From Branchinecta lynchi (lineage: Eukaryota > Arthropoda > Branchiopoda > Anostraca > Branchinectidae): a stretch of 64,000 bases of DNA. How positions within the stretch are numbered: the stretch's first letter is position 1; each line of letters starts with the position of its first letter. A program made the position numbers and the translations under genes. The DNA is taken from the NCBI GenBank assembly GCA_023053575.1, contig JAKZAP010000014.1:18254938-18318937 (forward strand). Reading direction: 5' to 3'. The notes under the pieces are model-generated. The model was given only the letters and a program-made list of their open reading frames with translations, was not told the DNA's origin and searched no databases. Below, piece by piece: positions 12,241 to 24,944 of the stretch.

Positions 12241-12264
12241 TTCCTTTAATGTGTTTTTCTTCAG

Positions 12265-12431
12265 GGAAAATCATTGCGAAATTGAACGGCGGCGACGGAA
12301 CAAAATGACGGCATACATAACGGAGTTGTCGGACATGGTTCCCACCTGTAGTGCCCTGGCGAGGAAACCGGACAAATTAACAATCCTTCGAATGGCCGTA
12401 GCCCATATGAAGGGCCTTCGAGGTATGAATG
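12265..12431 (+). CDS. ARNT: ARNT exon B: basic helix-loop-helix domain
   Basis: The acceptor AG is at 12263-12264 after gtgtttttcttcag. The first base completes the Arg codon begun in exon A. The exon encodes [20 protein letters not shown] and continues [33 protein letters not shown]. This is the complete bHLH: basic region with the His, Glu and Arg that contact the GTG half-site, helix 1, loop and helix 2. It differs from vertebrate ARNT at only a few positions (Cys for Ser in HSEIERR; AHMKG for SHMKS). Two donors lie nine bases apart: gtatga after 12422 and gtaagg after 12431. Both leave phase 1 and differ by the three residues GMN. The upstream one matches the ancestral intron position better; the downstream one has the more canonical intron bases. 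The longer form is given here. Confidence 0.95.
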
Positions 12432-12524
12432 GTAAGGGTCTCCGTGTTCTCTTTTGAGATATGCGTATTCCTGTTTTGTACTAAGGTCCGTAGGTTGTTT
12501 CAGGCTAAGAAGGAAGGTGCTGTC

Positions 12525-12910
12525 AGTTAGAGTAGCCTACAGGAGAGGTACCCAACCTCGAAATTGGCCTCAAATGTCGAGAGGAAATTTCTTTGCAGTC
12601 CTACACTGTAAAAAAAAAAATCTTGCAGTATTTCCTACTGGGATAAACATTGTCTAAGTTAAGATTATTTCTAATTTGGACTAATCTTATCCCAGTAGAG
12701 ATAATAATAATCCTAGTAGAAAATACGGCAGTTAACTTTAATCCTTACTCGGAGAAACTTTTTACAGTGTAACTAGGCCGTATGACAATAGAGTTTGCAT
12801 CCTGACAGTTAGGACCTACTTAAGACTACAAAGAAATTTCCCTTTCAACACTTTTGAGGCCAGATTCGAAGTTGTGTACTTTCGAGGTTGGATACCTCTC
12901 CTGTACGGCG
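12525..12910. mobile_element. Foldback element interrupted by an F MITE
   Basis: The arm at 12530-12603 (tacaggagaggtacccaacc, then tggcctcaaa and ggaaatttctttgcagtc) is inverted at about 12820-12910 (gactacaaagaaatttccc, then ttttgaggcca and ggttggatacctctcctgta). The arms differ by small indels. The loop between them is filled by a complete F-family MITE at 12604-12769, so the foldback element is the older insertion. Confidence 0.7.
12604..12769. mobile_element. MITE, family F copy 1
   Basis: 166 bp with ends CACTGTAAAAA and TTTTTACAGTG, flanked by TA on both sides (12602-12603 and 12770-12771). The interior is a second imperfect palindrome of ggataa, attaatcc and ttatccc blocks. TA flanks suggest Tc1/mariner-like mobilisation. 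Further copies are at 55726, 55877 and 60255. Confidence 0.8.
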
Positions 12911-14129
12911 GTTGTATGAGTGAAGGACCTTTAAGATCGGTGTGGTAATTGAGGAAAGTTGTCTGGTTTGTCGGCACGGAGCGCCGGCAAACACAGAAGA
13001 AACACAAAAGTATGCTTTTATCGAACGTCGGTCGACTCGTCGGCACAGCGGTTTTTTTACATGCTTGAAATCAAATATTGCAAACATTTGTCGGGCAAAA
13101 ACAGAATAAATAGAATTCTGTATTCTTTTGTCGGGCCTCGGTTATTGTCGTAGGCACATCTTGTGTTGGAAGATTACCAAAAGAACATGGTAAGCAAAAT
13201 TGGTAAAATAAGGTATTTAACAGGAAATATAGTGTAAAATTGGTATTTCAGAGTGTTAAAATTTGGTAAAATAAGGCTATAACGTTTAACATTTATTTGC
13301 AGCTGGTACGATTGGTCTATGTAGATTTTAAGGAAAAACACCCGTAACCTTGTTTCACTATCTGACACATCTCAAACATGTATGGTGGCATGCAATATAA
13401 CTCAAATTTGAATTATTTGCGATCCGTGAAGAGAGGAAAAGAAAGGAAAGAAAAGCAACAATAGCAACAACTGAAATAAGCGAAACGGAATAATTGATCC
13501 GGAGTCGGGCCGCATTAATCATCATAGGCGTAAAATAATTGTGTATGTTTCTTCAGCATGTCGATCGTCGAGCCCCTTTCTTTACGACCGTTCAGTCAGC
13601 TGTATTTGGCAGCTTTGTATTTGGAAATTTCGGAATTTTACCGGATTCTATAAAAAAAACCCATAAATTACGTAAATTACGTTACATGTATTAATGTATT
13701 GAACTCTATTTGTTAAAAAATTTGAATCTAAATTCTATTTGTTCTTTTTCCGGATTCCGTGCTTCAAAGGCGAAACATCCATGCTAATATTTTTTTTTTT
13801 TCCCCAGTACCTACTTTTCGGTTATTCAGTTGTAAAGGCCTATAGTAAGATATAGAAAAATGTGCTTCTGCAGTTAGGCGCTCAGTGAAGAGGGGCCGAG
13901 TTCCGAATTAAACTGTACGGAGAACAAACGTGAGGCCCACTTAATTAAAATCATACATGGGTTTAAGGGGATATTGTTTGCCGTTGGGAATAGCCCACTT
14001 CTTAGGATCCTTTGTGGGCCTCAGATGCGGCTATCTCTGCATGTATGGCTTGCGTGGACTCGTGAGTTGTACGCGGGGCTTTTGACAGGAGTCACGTAAG
14101 TGACCTGGTATTTACATTTGTTTGTTTGT

Positions 14130-14205
14130 TCAGTGTGTTTTTGTTATATTGTGGCCCATGTTGGCCTTATTTGAAATAAAAATAAAATAAATAAATAAGG
14201 AGCAA
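14130..14205 (+). repeat. CR1-like retrotransposon 3' tail
   Basis: ttgtggcccatgttggcctt followed by tttgaaataaaaataaaata and further aata repeats. The order of a 'cccatg-ggcct' block, an AATAAA-like signal and then a short tandem repeat is typical of 3' ends of CR1/L2-type elements and recurs at 33815-33885. Only the tail remains. Confidence 0.5.
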
Positions 14206-14289
14206 GTATTTGGGGATTATACTATAGCTTTTACTCAGAGCATGGTAGCGTGCATGTCTTTACTGTGGTCCTGTGTCTGATAGTTTAGA

Positions 14290-16330
14290 GGAGAGCGTGG
14301 TCCGGATCCGGTGACTTTTGGGGGAGTTGGAGAGGCGGGAGGGGCGGAAATCTTGGGAAAAGCTTAGAGTGGAGTAATCGGGATGAAATTTGTGTGATCC
14401 GTTTGATGTCAAATTGGGAAGGACTCCGTGAATTGAGAATTGAGTTACTACTTACATCAACTAATGATGATGATTGGCTGTCCCGGCTCCCTGCAGAGCA
14501 GGTGTTTAGTAATTATGCAAAATCTTGCTGTGTTCGTTCAGGTGGCAATTGGCATAGGTCCCTTTTTGTGTTTAATGTTGAATCATGTACTATGTCCCTT
14601 TGGGCTTTAAAGAGTACATAGATAGATAGATAGATAGTTTATTGCTATAAGCAGCCGAGGGCCATGGCACAAATTTAACAAACGAAAAAAAAAACGTTAA
14701 CATATAATAGTACTCGTTTCCGTTTAATTTGTTTTACTTATTCCAAAAATCTACTTCTCTGTTCCATCGCTAGCCTCAAAAATCGCCCATACACGTATCT
14801 ACATACAAAACCAAAGCTGCTTGATGGTTAAGGTTAATTCAGTTTTGTATCCACAGTCAACCAATAGTTTTGTTACTCAAATAGGAAATGACACAAAGCG
14901 TACCCGTACGAGTACTGGAAAAGATTAGTAAAAAGTAAAATTAAAAAAACAAAGAAGATCTTGAATCTTGATCCCAGAAATCTTGGGAAACGCTTAGAGT
15001 GGAGGAATCGGGATGTAACTTGGTGGGAAGAACAAGCAGACTCGACCGGATTCGGGCACTGGGGGGGAATTGGGGTGGGGGTGGGTGTATTTTGGTGATC
15101 CAGCGAGTTCAGTACTTCCCGATGTACTAGGATGATGAAATTCGGCAGGAATATGAGAGATCCGAATCGACGGATTTGAAAATAGTCGTTTGCACGGTCC
15201 GAACAATGGTCGTTTGTACGATCGTTGGGGAAGTGGAGGGATGGGGAATCCGGAATCTAGTGGCATTTATAACTTTTACATGGGCGATGGGATTTGAATG
15301 AAGCTTGGCAAGTTGAAAGGGCTATTTTCCTGGATGTTCCATGCCAAGTCCGTACCAGAACTAGGGGGCTGGGGGTTGGATGTGGTCACCGGAATTTTTG
15401 TGAAACGTCGAGGTATCTTGATGGAATTTGGTGGGAAGAACAAGCATAAGCGTTAGGTACGTGCTTGACAGAACCAGATGATATCGGGAGTCTTGGGGGG
15501 GGGGGGAGTTGGAGGGGGTATTCCCGGAATTCCGGTGATCGCGAGTTAGGATTCTTCTAGATGTGCTAAGGAGGATGAAACTTGGCAGGCATATTGGTGA
15601 CCCGACCAGATAGAATTAAGGACCCGACACAATGCCCTAGGAAGATTTCTGTTCCTGGATCCGACCGTTTTTGGGGAGTTAAGGAAGGGGGAATCCATAA
15701 ATTACTGACTTCCGTAGCTTGCGGACAAATGGTTCAATTCAAGTGAAACTTTATGGGTGATAAGAACTGATGACCTGGATATACAAAGCATGTGTCCGAA
15801 CCCCATGCGGCCATGGTTGGGGGAGTTGGGGGGGGGGGGTCCGGAAACTTTGTAACATGCACAAAAACCAAACTGCGAATGGGATGCAAGTTGGACAGTA
15901 CCAAGTTTATGCACCCTAAATTGTCATTGGCGTCCGATCCAGATCTGATCAATGTAGAGAAGCGGGAACCGGAAATTTTCCGATATGCTCCGGTTCTAGT
16001 AACACTTGATGGACGGGAAGAGCAGATTTAAGAGATGCCATGTTTATGTTTTCGAGTCTTATTCGACCACAGTGGTAGGAGTTAGAGTCCCGGAAATGTT
16101 GTGGCTCGCATAGGGGTTGAACGAGTATAGTGATTTGAATGAAACTTAGAAAGTAGAGAGATTGTATGCCTTAGATGACATATTTTTAGATTCCGGACCA
16201 GATCCGATAACGGTGGGGAGGGGTACCGGTACTTTCGGAAATATACTCACATTTACTTTCTCGGTTCTCAGACCACCTACTCGTGCAAGTGCCATATGAG
16301 CTCATAGCTTTTGTTTCTTCTATTGGGATA
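14290..16330 (+). mobile_element. Composite element, family C copy 2
   Basis: Plus-strand copy running from ggtccggatccggtgactttt to the family's right terminus, caagtgccatatgagctcat at about 16287. Several degenerate G-rich units are visible (ggaggaatcgggatg, aacttggtgggaagaacaag, gggggagttgga). A retrotransposon tail is inserted at 14620-14700. Units are much more divergent than in copy 4. Open frames here are translations of the repeat, not genes. Confidence 0.65.
14620..14700 (-). repeat. Retrotransposon 3' tail with GATA repeat (minus strand)
   Basis: Four GATA units (atagatagatagatagatag) are followed by tttattgctataagcagccg and agggccatggc. Read on the minus strand this is a gccatggccct block, an AATAAA signal and a (TATC)n tail, the same layout as the tails at 14130 and 33815 on the other strand. 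A short target-primed insertion of a CR1/L2-type element is the likely source. Confidence 0.55.
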
Positions 16331-19300
16331 CTCACTGGCGATCGTAAAAAAAAAGTATATGCCTTAAATTTGACTGTATTTAATTTAATCATATTCTTCG
16401 GAGCCGTTCGAAGCTACGTCCGAAGTAACACACCCTAGTTGTATATCAAGAAATGTCTTTTTTTATTTGTTTTCCGTACAGCTTGGTCCCTTGGTTTTCT
16501 TGCTGTGTTTATTTTTCCATTTCGTTGGTGACTTCCTGCATGCCCAGACCGCAGATCTGTGAGTGACATCCACCGTAATTGTCGTGTCGGGTCCTTGGCT
16601 ATCTCTTCGTGCTGATGACATCCCGTCATTTTTTTCTTCCTGTCCGCGAGCGTTCGAATGAATCCTCCATAGACAGGAACCGAGTTTTTCCTTGATTGTT
16701 AAAAGATGGTTGCTTTCTGCAGTCGGTAGGTCACGCAATCCTTTTTTTTTAATGAACGACTAACGTTATTGTGAATATCGCGAGGATAAATAAAACAACA
16801 TATGTTGCAAAAATAAAATGTTACTTGTTAAAATTAAAAACGTAATCTTCTCAGTTCGTCAAAATGAAAGAATTTGCGGAGGTCCGTGTCGGACCTATGA
16901 TGGTATGAATTACATATCTACTCGAGAAAAATTGTACAACATTTAATGATGTTAATTAGCAGTATGTCGTTTGGTATTGGCGAGAAGGAAGAGGTCAAGA
17001 ACGGTTGGGATCCTACCAACACCTTTGGCTTTGTCTTCCGTTCTGTTATCAGGGTTCTCAGTCATTCGCTTATTTTGGAAAGTTTTTCTTGTTGACATGT
17101 CGATATCAGATGTGTGTTGCCGATCTTTTGGTTCTGTAACAGATTTGGCTACAGGTTTCATCGAGGGGTTATTCACTAAAAGACACGGAGGTGGAATTTG
17201 CTCTGCCGAATTTGCGGGATCTTCGATGCATGACAATAAAATTGGCGTAGCGATATTGTACGTGGATATTAAAAGATACACCTGTATTTACAATTATTAT
17301 ATTCCAAGCCAGCAATATCTGTACGAGGAAATTTAGGCATGTTAGTACATAACAAATCTGATTTATGCCAATTCGCGATATATTACATGTATATGCGAAA
17401 TGTATATGGAAGAAACATCCAAAAAGATCATTGAGCGGTCCCGACAATAATCGAGGCATTTGGTAGGGACCTTTTGCAGTTGGTATTTTTTTTTGTCTAA
17501 GGTTTGTCAAATGTCATTCGATATACATTTTGGGAAGACAAATAAATACGGAATCTACGGGGTTGATTCCCATCTCTGTTAGGTTCTAGACAGAGGAAAA
17601 TAACAGTATGGGGTAGCGCCAAGGTCTATGCTTTATATGCTTCGCAAATGGGCCATACTCATAGTGCCTCCCACTATGCTTGCGGCATTTAAAGCGAGAC
17701 AAACTTGCGGGATTAGACATTTCTACTAAAGCTAAGGTGCGGTCTGCACACATAGAAGAAACAGGGGAGATTGTACCTTTTTTTGATGTGCTCAGAATAA
17801 GAATGTATTGGAGCCAACGCTGGTGCACGACTGATTGAGTTTCAGTTGGAACATTCGCTATCGCTAGCGGACGAGTGTCGCTGCTATTTGAGTTTGTGTC
17901 CCTTTCTTCAAGTCTTGGCGCTACTCCCTATTGTTATTTTGCTGTGGTCCTAGAAGAGGTCACTCGCAACGTTGCGGCTCCCCAGGTTCACTGGAATGAA
18001 GTTTCCGGAGCCTATTTCCGTTTCAGAAACGGCCTCGGTGTTGTCCGAGTCCGATCACGACTTCTCCTACCTATATCACTGCTGCACTCCACGTCCCGTT
18101 CCATCCATTGTCATTGTCGAGATTTCGAATTCTCGGTGTCGTTTTTATCTAGGGTTCCGTTTTGCCGGCTGAAATTGATTTTTAACATACTGTCGTAGCG
18201 TCTTTAATCGGCAAATTTGTGCCGGCCAAAATTCGCTATAATCAAGTTACACTAATTCAATCTATGATGATGATGATGAAGTTTTTATTTACGCACTACA
18301 TAAGAAAACAGAAATAGCGGAGTACAGAGAATGAAAGGGTAAAAAAATACACTGAGCTTTCAATAACGGAGAAAAGGGACCAATCGGGTCCAAAAAATCC
18401 GTTTTTTAGTTTTATTTTAGTTTATCGTAGTTTATCTTAGTTTTACTTTGATGAAAAAACTTGAAATAGTCACTTTTGGTCGGAATCCTTGCTGCAAAAA
18501 TGACACACTTGGTCATTTTCTGAATTTTAGTGATTTTTATGTCCTAGGTAGGACAAAACGAGTGACAAAAACAAAATAGAGTGACAATTCACACTATCGT
18601 GCGACATGTGGCAGCCCTGGTGGGGACACCGCTTCTAGCTCTTCTGCTAGGTACCCGCGATTTTGCATCGGCAAGGAGAGTTAGTCATCAAGAGTATTAG
18701 CCGCACCCTTGCAGATCCCCCGACACATTCGGAACGTACCGTGAAAAACAGATAAACCTTTACCATTGATAGCTATCTCGAGGGTCCTTTGTCTTTGTTT
18801 TCCCATTTATTTCCCGGTTGCTATGGTTACACCGCCTCTGGTATAGCCAAGAATATTATTACCCTGGTATGAAAAACGTTTGATGGATCCCTCGAAAAGT
18901 ATTATTCCCCTTATATTTTGAAACACGCGAAGAAGTGCTTCAAGAGTTTGGAGGGTCCCATCGATCTTGTGACCTGTACTTCTTATTGATGACAACTATC
19001 TATACGCGGAGATTTACCGGAACTGCTTTCAGCGATATGTAAAATGGGTAAAGATAGAAAATTGAGATTGGTTTGCATCGATTTGAACGCAACTCTGAAC
19101 GTAACCGGTAGGGTATAGTTTTTCCTCAAAACCCGTGGAACTACTTTAAGATATTCCGTACAAACTGAAAGGGCATTGGAAACAACAAAACAAAACGTAA
19201 CCTCAACAAAGGACAGGCCAGTGCGTTTTGGGTAGTCTGTATTATTATCTGTTCATTAAACTCTCTCTCTATCAAATAACTTATAAAAAAAACTTTTCCT

Positions 19301-19439
19301 GTGACTCGTGGCCACTTTAAGGAATCTTACCAAATGTCTTACATCTCAAAAACTTCTGCTTTTCAGTATATGTTTAAACCGTTCCTCGCGCCATATATAT
19401 CCTTCCTCGGGTCTGTTCATTCATGGAATTCACCCATTA

Positions 19440-20165
19440 AATAGAGAATAACTTTTCTCGAACAGATATGCATTGCATATCTTCCTATGTCCCACAGGAA
19501 GCTATTTTATGACAATTACTTTTGCGGAGGTTATTACGACCTCGTATCATCCTCCCGGAACAGCCTCCGCAGGTGTTTTCATCGAGCACTTTTCCTCAAA
19601 TACTGAATTCATCGAGCACTTTTTCTCAAATACTGAAAATAAGAAGCTGACCTTCAAAATAAATAAATAAATAAATTAAAAATACTTTCACTAAAAAAAC
19701 AAAAAAAAAAAAAAATTATAAAAAAAGAAAGAAATAAAATAAATATTGAAAAATGACAGAATATTTTACTTTCTTAGACAACCAGTCAATGCCCTAGGTA
19801 CTTACCTTGTCACAGTCAGATGACCACTCAAAATACAGCTTTTCTACAGAAACAACATCCTACTATCGCTTGCTTTCCAAAAGCTAGTTATTCAGCATTC
19901 AAAAAATGACAGAAGATGTTAGTCTCATAGACAACTTTCAGTTGCCGTCTCGTTGTTATTTTCGGATATCAAGCTCGATGCCTGAATTTAACCTTTAATA
20001 ACTTTTCTCGAACAGGTATGCAGTGTATATCTTCCTACGTCCCACAGGTAGTTATAGCATGACAATGAGTTTTGTAGAGTTGATACGATATCGTATCAGC
20101 CTCCAGTGACGATGATGCGAAGCCATATCAACCTCCGCAGAAGTTCATCGAACACCTTTGGCCGG
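19440..20165. repeat. Diverged direct repeat with intervening unique DNA
   Basis: A block near 19450-19600 (acttttctcgaacagatatg, then tatcttcctatgtcccacag and tgacaattac) recurs at 19998-20160 (acttttctcgaacaggtatg, then tatcttcctacgtcccacag). Both end in catcga-cac motifs. In addition, catcgagcacttttcctcaa is duplicated in tandem at 19579 and 19609. An A-rich tract lies at 19655-19750. No family was recognised. Confidence 0.6.
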
Positions 20166-20907
20166 AAAAAAAAACAATGACATTCTTACACCGACGAAAC
20201 TTGGTCCTTTTCACCAACTATCGACAGGAAATCTCGCTTTATCCTCTTCATAATTATACGCGTCAACTTTTCTGCAACCAGTGGCAACACCGGTTTAATA
20301 AGGTTGATCAATTCTGTCTCTAAGAGCACGCCTTGATTAATTCTATCTATCGCGCCCGCCGCTAGATGGCATCTGCTTGGACACAGATGAAAAAGATGGT
20401 GTTGGATAAGGATTGTATTGTTATAAACTGAAATGCATGGGTTACAACATTTTCACATTTCTATAGTAGGCCATAGGTGCCATTTACTAAACAAAAATTC
20501 CCTGCAAAAGTAGGAACTAAGTACTACCAAGCAAAGAAGTTTGAGTAGGCTACTACCTAAACAAAACTTCCTTTCGAAAAGCTCTAATAGTTAACATGGT
20601 TAACCCGGTTCATATCAGAATAACAACCTCGACGGCCATTTAAAATTATCAACCTCGCCTTCGGCTCAGATAGGTCATTTTCCATTTTCAATGACCGTCT
20701 CGGTGTTATTTTCCGATATCAACCTCGATGTCTGAAGTTAATATATTCCTTCTTTTTACAGCACATGGGACAAAGTTAATTAAAAAGAGTAACGACTCAT
20801 TATGCATAGTTTTACCCGGGAGATCCATATTAGTAATATCTGTTAATGAACCAACCTTAGAACAGAAAGTTCTTGTTGCTAACAAATTCAGATGAAAGGT
20901 AGACAAT

Positions 20908-23900
20908 TGTGTTGCGAGAGCAACACTTTGGTTTTGTCCTCGTTTTTTTTGTTTTTTTTTTTTTTTCCTATGACTCCGATTTCATTTTATTCCTGGTAAC
21001 TGAGAAGGGTCTAACCTGTGCGGTTTTTACGGAAAGTGTGGACCTTAGGCCGGATTGATGAATATGACATTACATTTTGGAAAGCTCCGTAGAACTCTTG
21101 CCTGGGGCCAATAAGGATGGTTTTTGCTTGTCATCGAGCCAGAGCCTACGGTTTGCGAAGTGAAGTGGAGTTGTATAGCCTATGTCAGAGAGGACTATCT
21201 GAAGTTGTGTAGCGAACCTTTCGTTTCATCAAAAGATGTTTCTGCTTTCGAGTGGAAAGCTCCGTTCTAGCACGCAAGCAGGCAGGCACCAGTTTCAAAT
21301 TGAAGATGGACTAAAATCTATAAGTGTTAAATATATGCGGCAGTTACCCGGCCCCACAGCCAACATATCTTCTTTGAGTGATAAATAGAAAAATCTACAG
21401 AGACAAAAAAGTGGCTTTTTCCCACGGGTCCGAAAGTGCTGCCATCTATTGTTTCTGTCCATGTCTGCGACGATTTCAGCTGAGTTTATAAATTTTTTTT
21501 TTTGCACTTTGGTTTGTGGTAGAGTAACGGTATCAGATGTGCCTCTTAAACTTTAAAAGTTATCTCATTGCTAAAGAAACTAGAGCTTATCCTTTGCTCC
21601 TTTCTAAGTCGTGACGTTAGAAAGTTGGCCTACGGCAAAAAAGTCAACTTTTGAACTAAGACAGGTAGAATTTTTTTTTCGACGGCAATCGATAGCCATT
21701 GATGAGCCGATCAAAGTATATGCCATCCATTTTTTGGTACAAAAATTCCTTCATGAGATACACCAGTTTGAAAATTTCAAAGGGGTTGACAACTTCATAG
21801 TAAGGTACATTGAAACCAAAAATAGGCGATACCAGTTATGATACATATAGGGGACTTGTAAGCGACAGTCGACTGTTAGCCCATAATCATCTTCGGTAAT
21901 GAGGGGTTTGCAGCTTTTGCTTGTTGGTATACCTGTTATTTGTTTCCGGTGTATTCGATGGTAAGAACAATTTGGTTCCCAATGGTAAGATATGCAAGGG
22001 ACTTGTAAGTAATAATCGGCTGTTATGCTACAATCATCTTCTGCGATGATGGGGTTGCAGCTTTTGCTACCTGGTGTACCCATTATTTGTTTCCGGTTAA
22101 CTTAATGTATATCACGGGAGAGGGACTTGTAAGTAGGAATCGGTTCACGAGGGGCTAGGAATTTTTGCAAATGGGTGCACATTGTATTCGATTTCTATAA
22201 ATCTGACGGTAAGAAAGTTTGTGTCGATGGTCTATCAATGTAACCGAGGATTAACTGTTTACACAACGGATACAAACGAAAATGTAAAGCAATGAGGTAG
22301 TTTCGTAATAATTAATAGTGTCATCTATAGTATTTTAATCCTGAAAAGTTACGGATAGCTTTCTATTACCAACTAGATTATATAAGATATTGTTTTAAGT
22401 TTTCATCCGTCACGATGTCTACGATTGAAAAGGATAAAGTACAACTGACTGCAAAGTTAATTTAGTCCCTTCTTCCTATATTATTTTGTTGTTGTTTTTA
22501 CAACGCTGAAGAATACCTTTTGATCATATGATTAATTTTTTTAGAACATCCCGTTTAAAAAGCTTATGCTATAATCATCTTCAGCGATGAGGGGCTTGCA
22601 ACTTTTGATAGCTGGTATATCCATTATTTGTTTCCGTTGAATTTGATGTCAATCACGGGAGACGGACTTGTAAGTAAGAATCGGTTCACGAGAGGCTAGA
22701 AATTTTTGAAAATTGGTGCACATTGTATTCGATTTCTGTAAATATGACAGTAAGAAAGTTTGTATCGATGGTCTATCGCTATAACCTAGGATTAACTGTT
22801 TACGCAACGGGTACAAACGATACGGTAATGTAAAACAATAAGGTAATTTTGTAATAATTAATAGTGTCATCTATGGTATTTTAATCCTGAAAAGTTACGG
22901 ATAGCTTTATAATATCAACTAGATTATATAAGATATTGTTCCAAGTTTTCATCCGTCACGATATCTACGATTGAAAAGGATAAAGTTCAACTTCGACGGC
23001 AATCGATAGCCGCTGATGAGCTGATCAAAGTATATGACGTCCATTTTTTGGTAAAAAAATTCCTTTATGAGATACACCAGTTTGAAAGTTTCAAGGGGTT
23101 GACAACCTCAGTAGTAAGGTACACACTGAAACCAAAAATAGGCGATACCAGTTGTGAGACATTTAGGGGATTTGTACGCGACAGGCAACTGTTAGCTCAT
23201 AATCATCTTCGGCAATGAGGGGTTTGCAGCTCTCGCTAGTTGGCGTACCTGTCATTTGATGAACAATTTGGTTCCCAAATGTAAAACATGCAAGGGACTT
23301 GTAAGTAATAACACAAATCTTCAGCGATGAGGGGTTTGCAACTTTTGCTAGTCGGTATACCCATTATTTTTATCCGGTGAACTTGATGTCTATCACGGGA
23401 AAGGGACTTGTCAGTAGAATCGGTGCACGAGGGGCTAGAAATTTGTGCAAATTGTTGCACATTGTATTCGATTTATATAAATCTGACGGTAAGAAAGTTT
23501 GTATCGTTGGTCTATCGCTGTAACCTAGGATTTACTGTTAACGCAACGGGTACAAACGATACTGTAATGTAAAACAAGGTAGTTTCGTAATAATTAATAG
23601 TGTCATCTATGGTATTTTAATCCTAAAAAGTTACGGATAGCTTTATAATACCAACTAGATTAAATAGGATATTATTCCAAGTTTTCATCCGTCACGATGT
23701 CTACGATTGAGAAGGATAAAGTTCAACTGACTGCAAAGTCAAAATAGTCCCTTTTTCCGATATGCTTTTGTTGTGGTTAGGGCAATCGATAGCCCTTGAA
23801 GAGCTGATCAAAATATATGCCATCAATTTTTCTGAACAAAAATCCTTCATGAGATAAGCCAGTTTGAAAGTTTCAAGGGGTTGACAACTTCAGGAGTAAG

Positions 23901-24713
23901 GTACACACTGAAACCAAAAATAGGCGATACTAGTTGTGAGACATGTAAGGGACTTGTAAGCAACATTCGACTGTAAGCAACAATCGACTGTTAGCTCATA
24001 ATCATCTTCGGCAACGAGGAGTTTGCAGCTTTTGCTAGTTGGTATACCTGTTATTTGTCTCAGGTGTATCCGATGGTAAGAACAATTTTGTTCCCAATTG
24101 TAAGACATGCATGGGACTTGTAAGTAATAATCGGCTTTTATGCTATAATCATCTTCAGCGATGAGGGGTTTGCAACTTTTGATAGCTCGTGCATCCATTA
24201 TTTGTTTCCGGTGAATTTGATGTCAATCACGGGAGACGGACTTGTAAGTAAGATCGGTTCACGAGGGGCTAGAAATTTTTGAAAATTGGTGCACATTGTA
24301 TTCGATTTCTGTAAATATGACAGTAAGAAAGTTTGTATCGATGGTCTATCGCTATAACCTAGGATTAACTGTTTACGCAACGGGTACAAACGATACGGTA
24401 ATGTAAAACAATAAGGTAGTTTTGTAATAATTAATAGTGTCATCTATGGTATTTTAATCCTGAAACGTTACAAATAGCCTTCTTCCGATATTGTTTTGTT
24501 GTTGGTTTTACAACGCTAAAGAACAGCTTTTGATTATGTGATTATTCTTTTTAGAACATACCGTTTTAAAAGCTTCGATAAGTTGACAATTTCAGCATTT
24601 AACCGACAGCGAAGAAACAAAACCAAAGTGTTGCTCTCGCAACACTTTAGCCGGCGAAGCCGGACAAAGGTTGCCGCAACACTTCACGTTGCCCGGGCAA
24701 CGTAGGTCTAGTT
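20908..24713. mobile_element. Composite repeat element J, copy 1
   Basis: It starts with tgttgcgagagcaacacttt and a long T tract, and ends with the inverse aaagtgttgctctcgcaaca, then a GC-rich tail (agccggcgaagccgg ... gcaacgtaggtctagtt). Inside are three diverged units starting gcaatcgatagcc at about 21684, 22997 and 23783. Each contains subrepeats around gggacttgtaagtaataatc and cgatgaggggtttgcagctt spaced about 124-147 bp. Minus-strand frames carry a recurring peptide motif (see findings). No transposase or reverse transcriptase was recognised. Confidence 0.75.
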
Positions 24714-24944
24714 CAGCTTGTTTCGCAGCGATTTGATCGCAAGCGGACGGTATATAAATTTTCTTAAAACGTATGGTGGTCATGATGGTACGCGGAGAAT
24801 TGGCAGAACAAAAAGCTTCCTATGACACTGAGGATGGATGAAGTTGGGATATTCCGATTGTTCGCAGATATGGGACCGCAACTCTATGGTGTATCAGATG
24901 AGTATAAAATTTCGTCAAAACCTATGGTGAAAAACTGCTCTAGT
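24714..24944. other. Spacer between the two J copies
   Basis: About 230 bp that is not part of either J copy. It includes tttgatcgcaagcggacggt and aaaattttcttaaaac-like stretches. No feature was recognised. Its presence shows that the second J copy is not a simple head-to-tail run-on of the first. Confidence 0.5.

Larger units (their letters stand above)
221..12264 (+). other. ARNT intron between exons A and B (12.0 kb)
   Basis: The intron runs from GT at 221 to AG at 12263-12264. It holds a hAT relic (489-1257), a 107-bp tandem duplication (1821-2029), a MITE (2161-2344), a foldback element (4929-5249), a degenerate tandem array (6595-7190), a composite element on the minus strand (8895-10265), a G-run element (10660-10817), a dispersed repeat (11300-11850) and a foldback element (11985-12240). 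I recognise nothing in 221-488, 1258-1820, 2353-4928, 5250-6594, 7191-8894 and 10266-10659 beyond A/T-rich sequence and pyrimidine tracts (for example 1468-1530). The open frames in these stretches are short, overlap on both strands and show no family motif. Confidence 0.85.

Noticed and set aside
16463..17336. Overlapping open frames of 90-121 codons on both strands as a possible extra gene.
   Set aside because: No family motif, no splice structure, frames on both strands equally open, and no similarity that I can recognise. Left as unassigned intron sequence.
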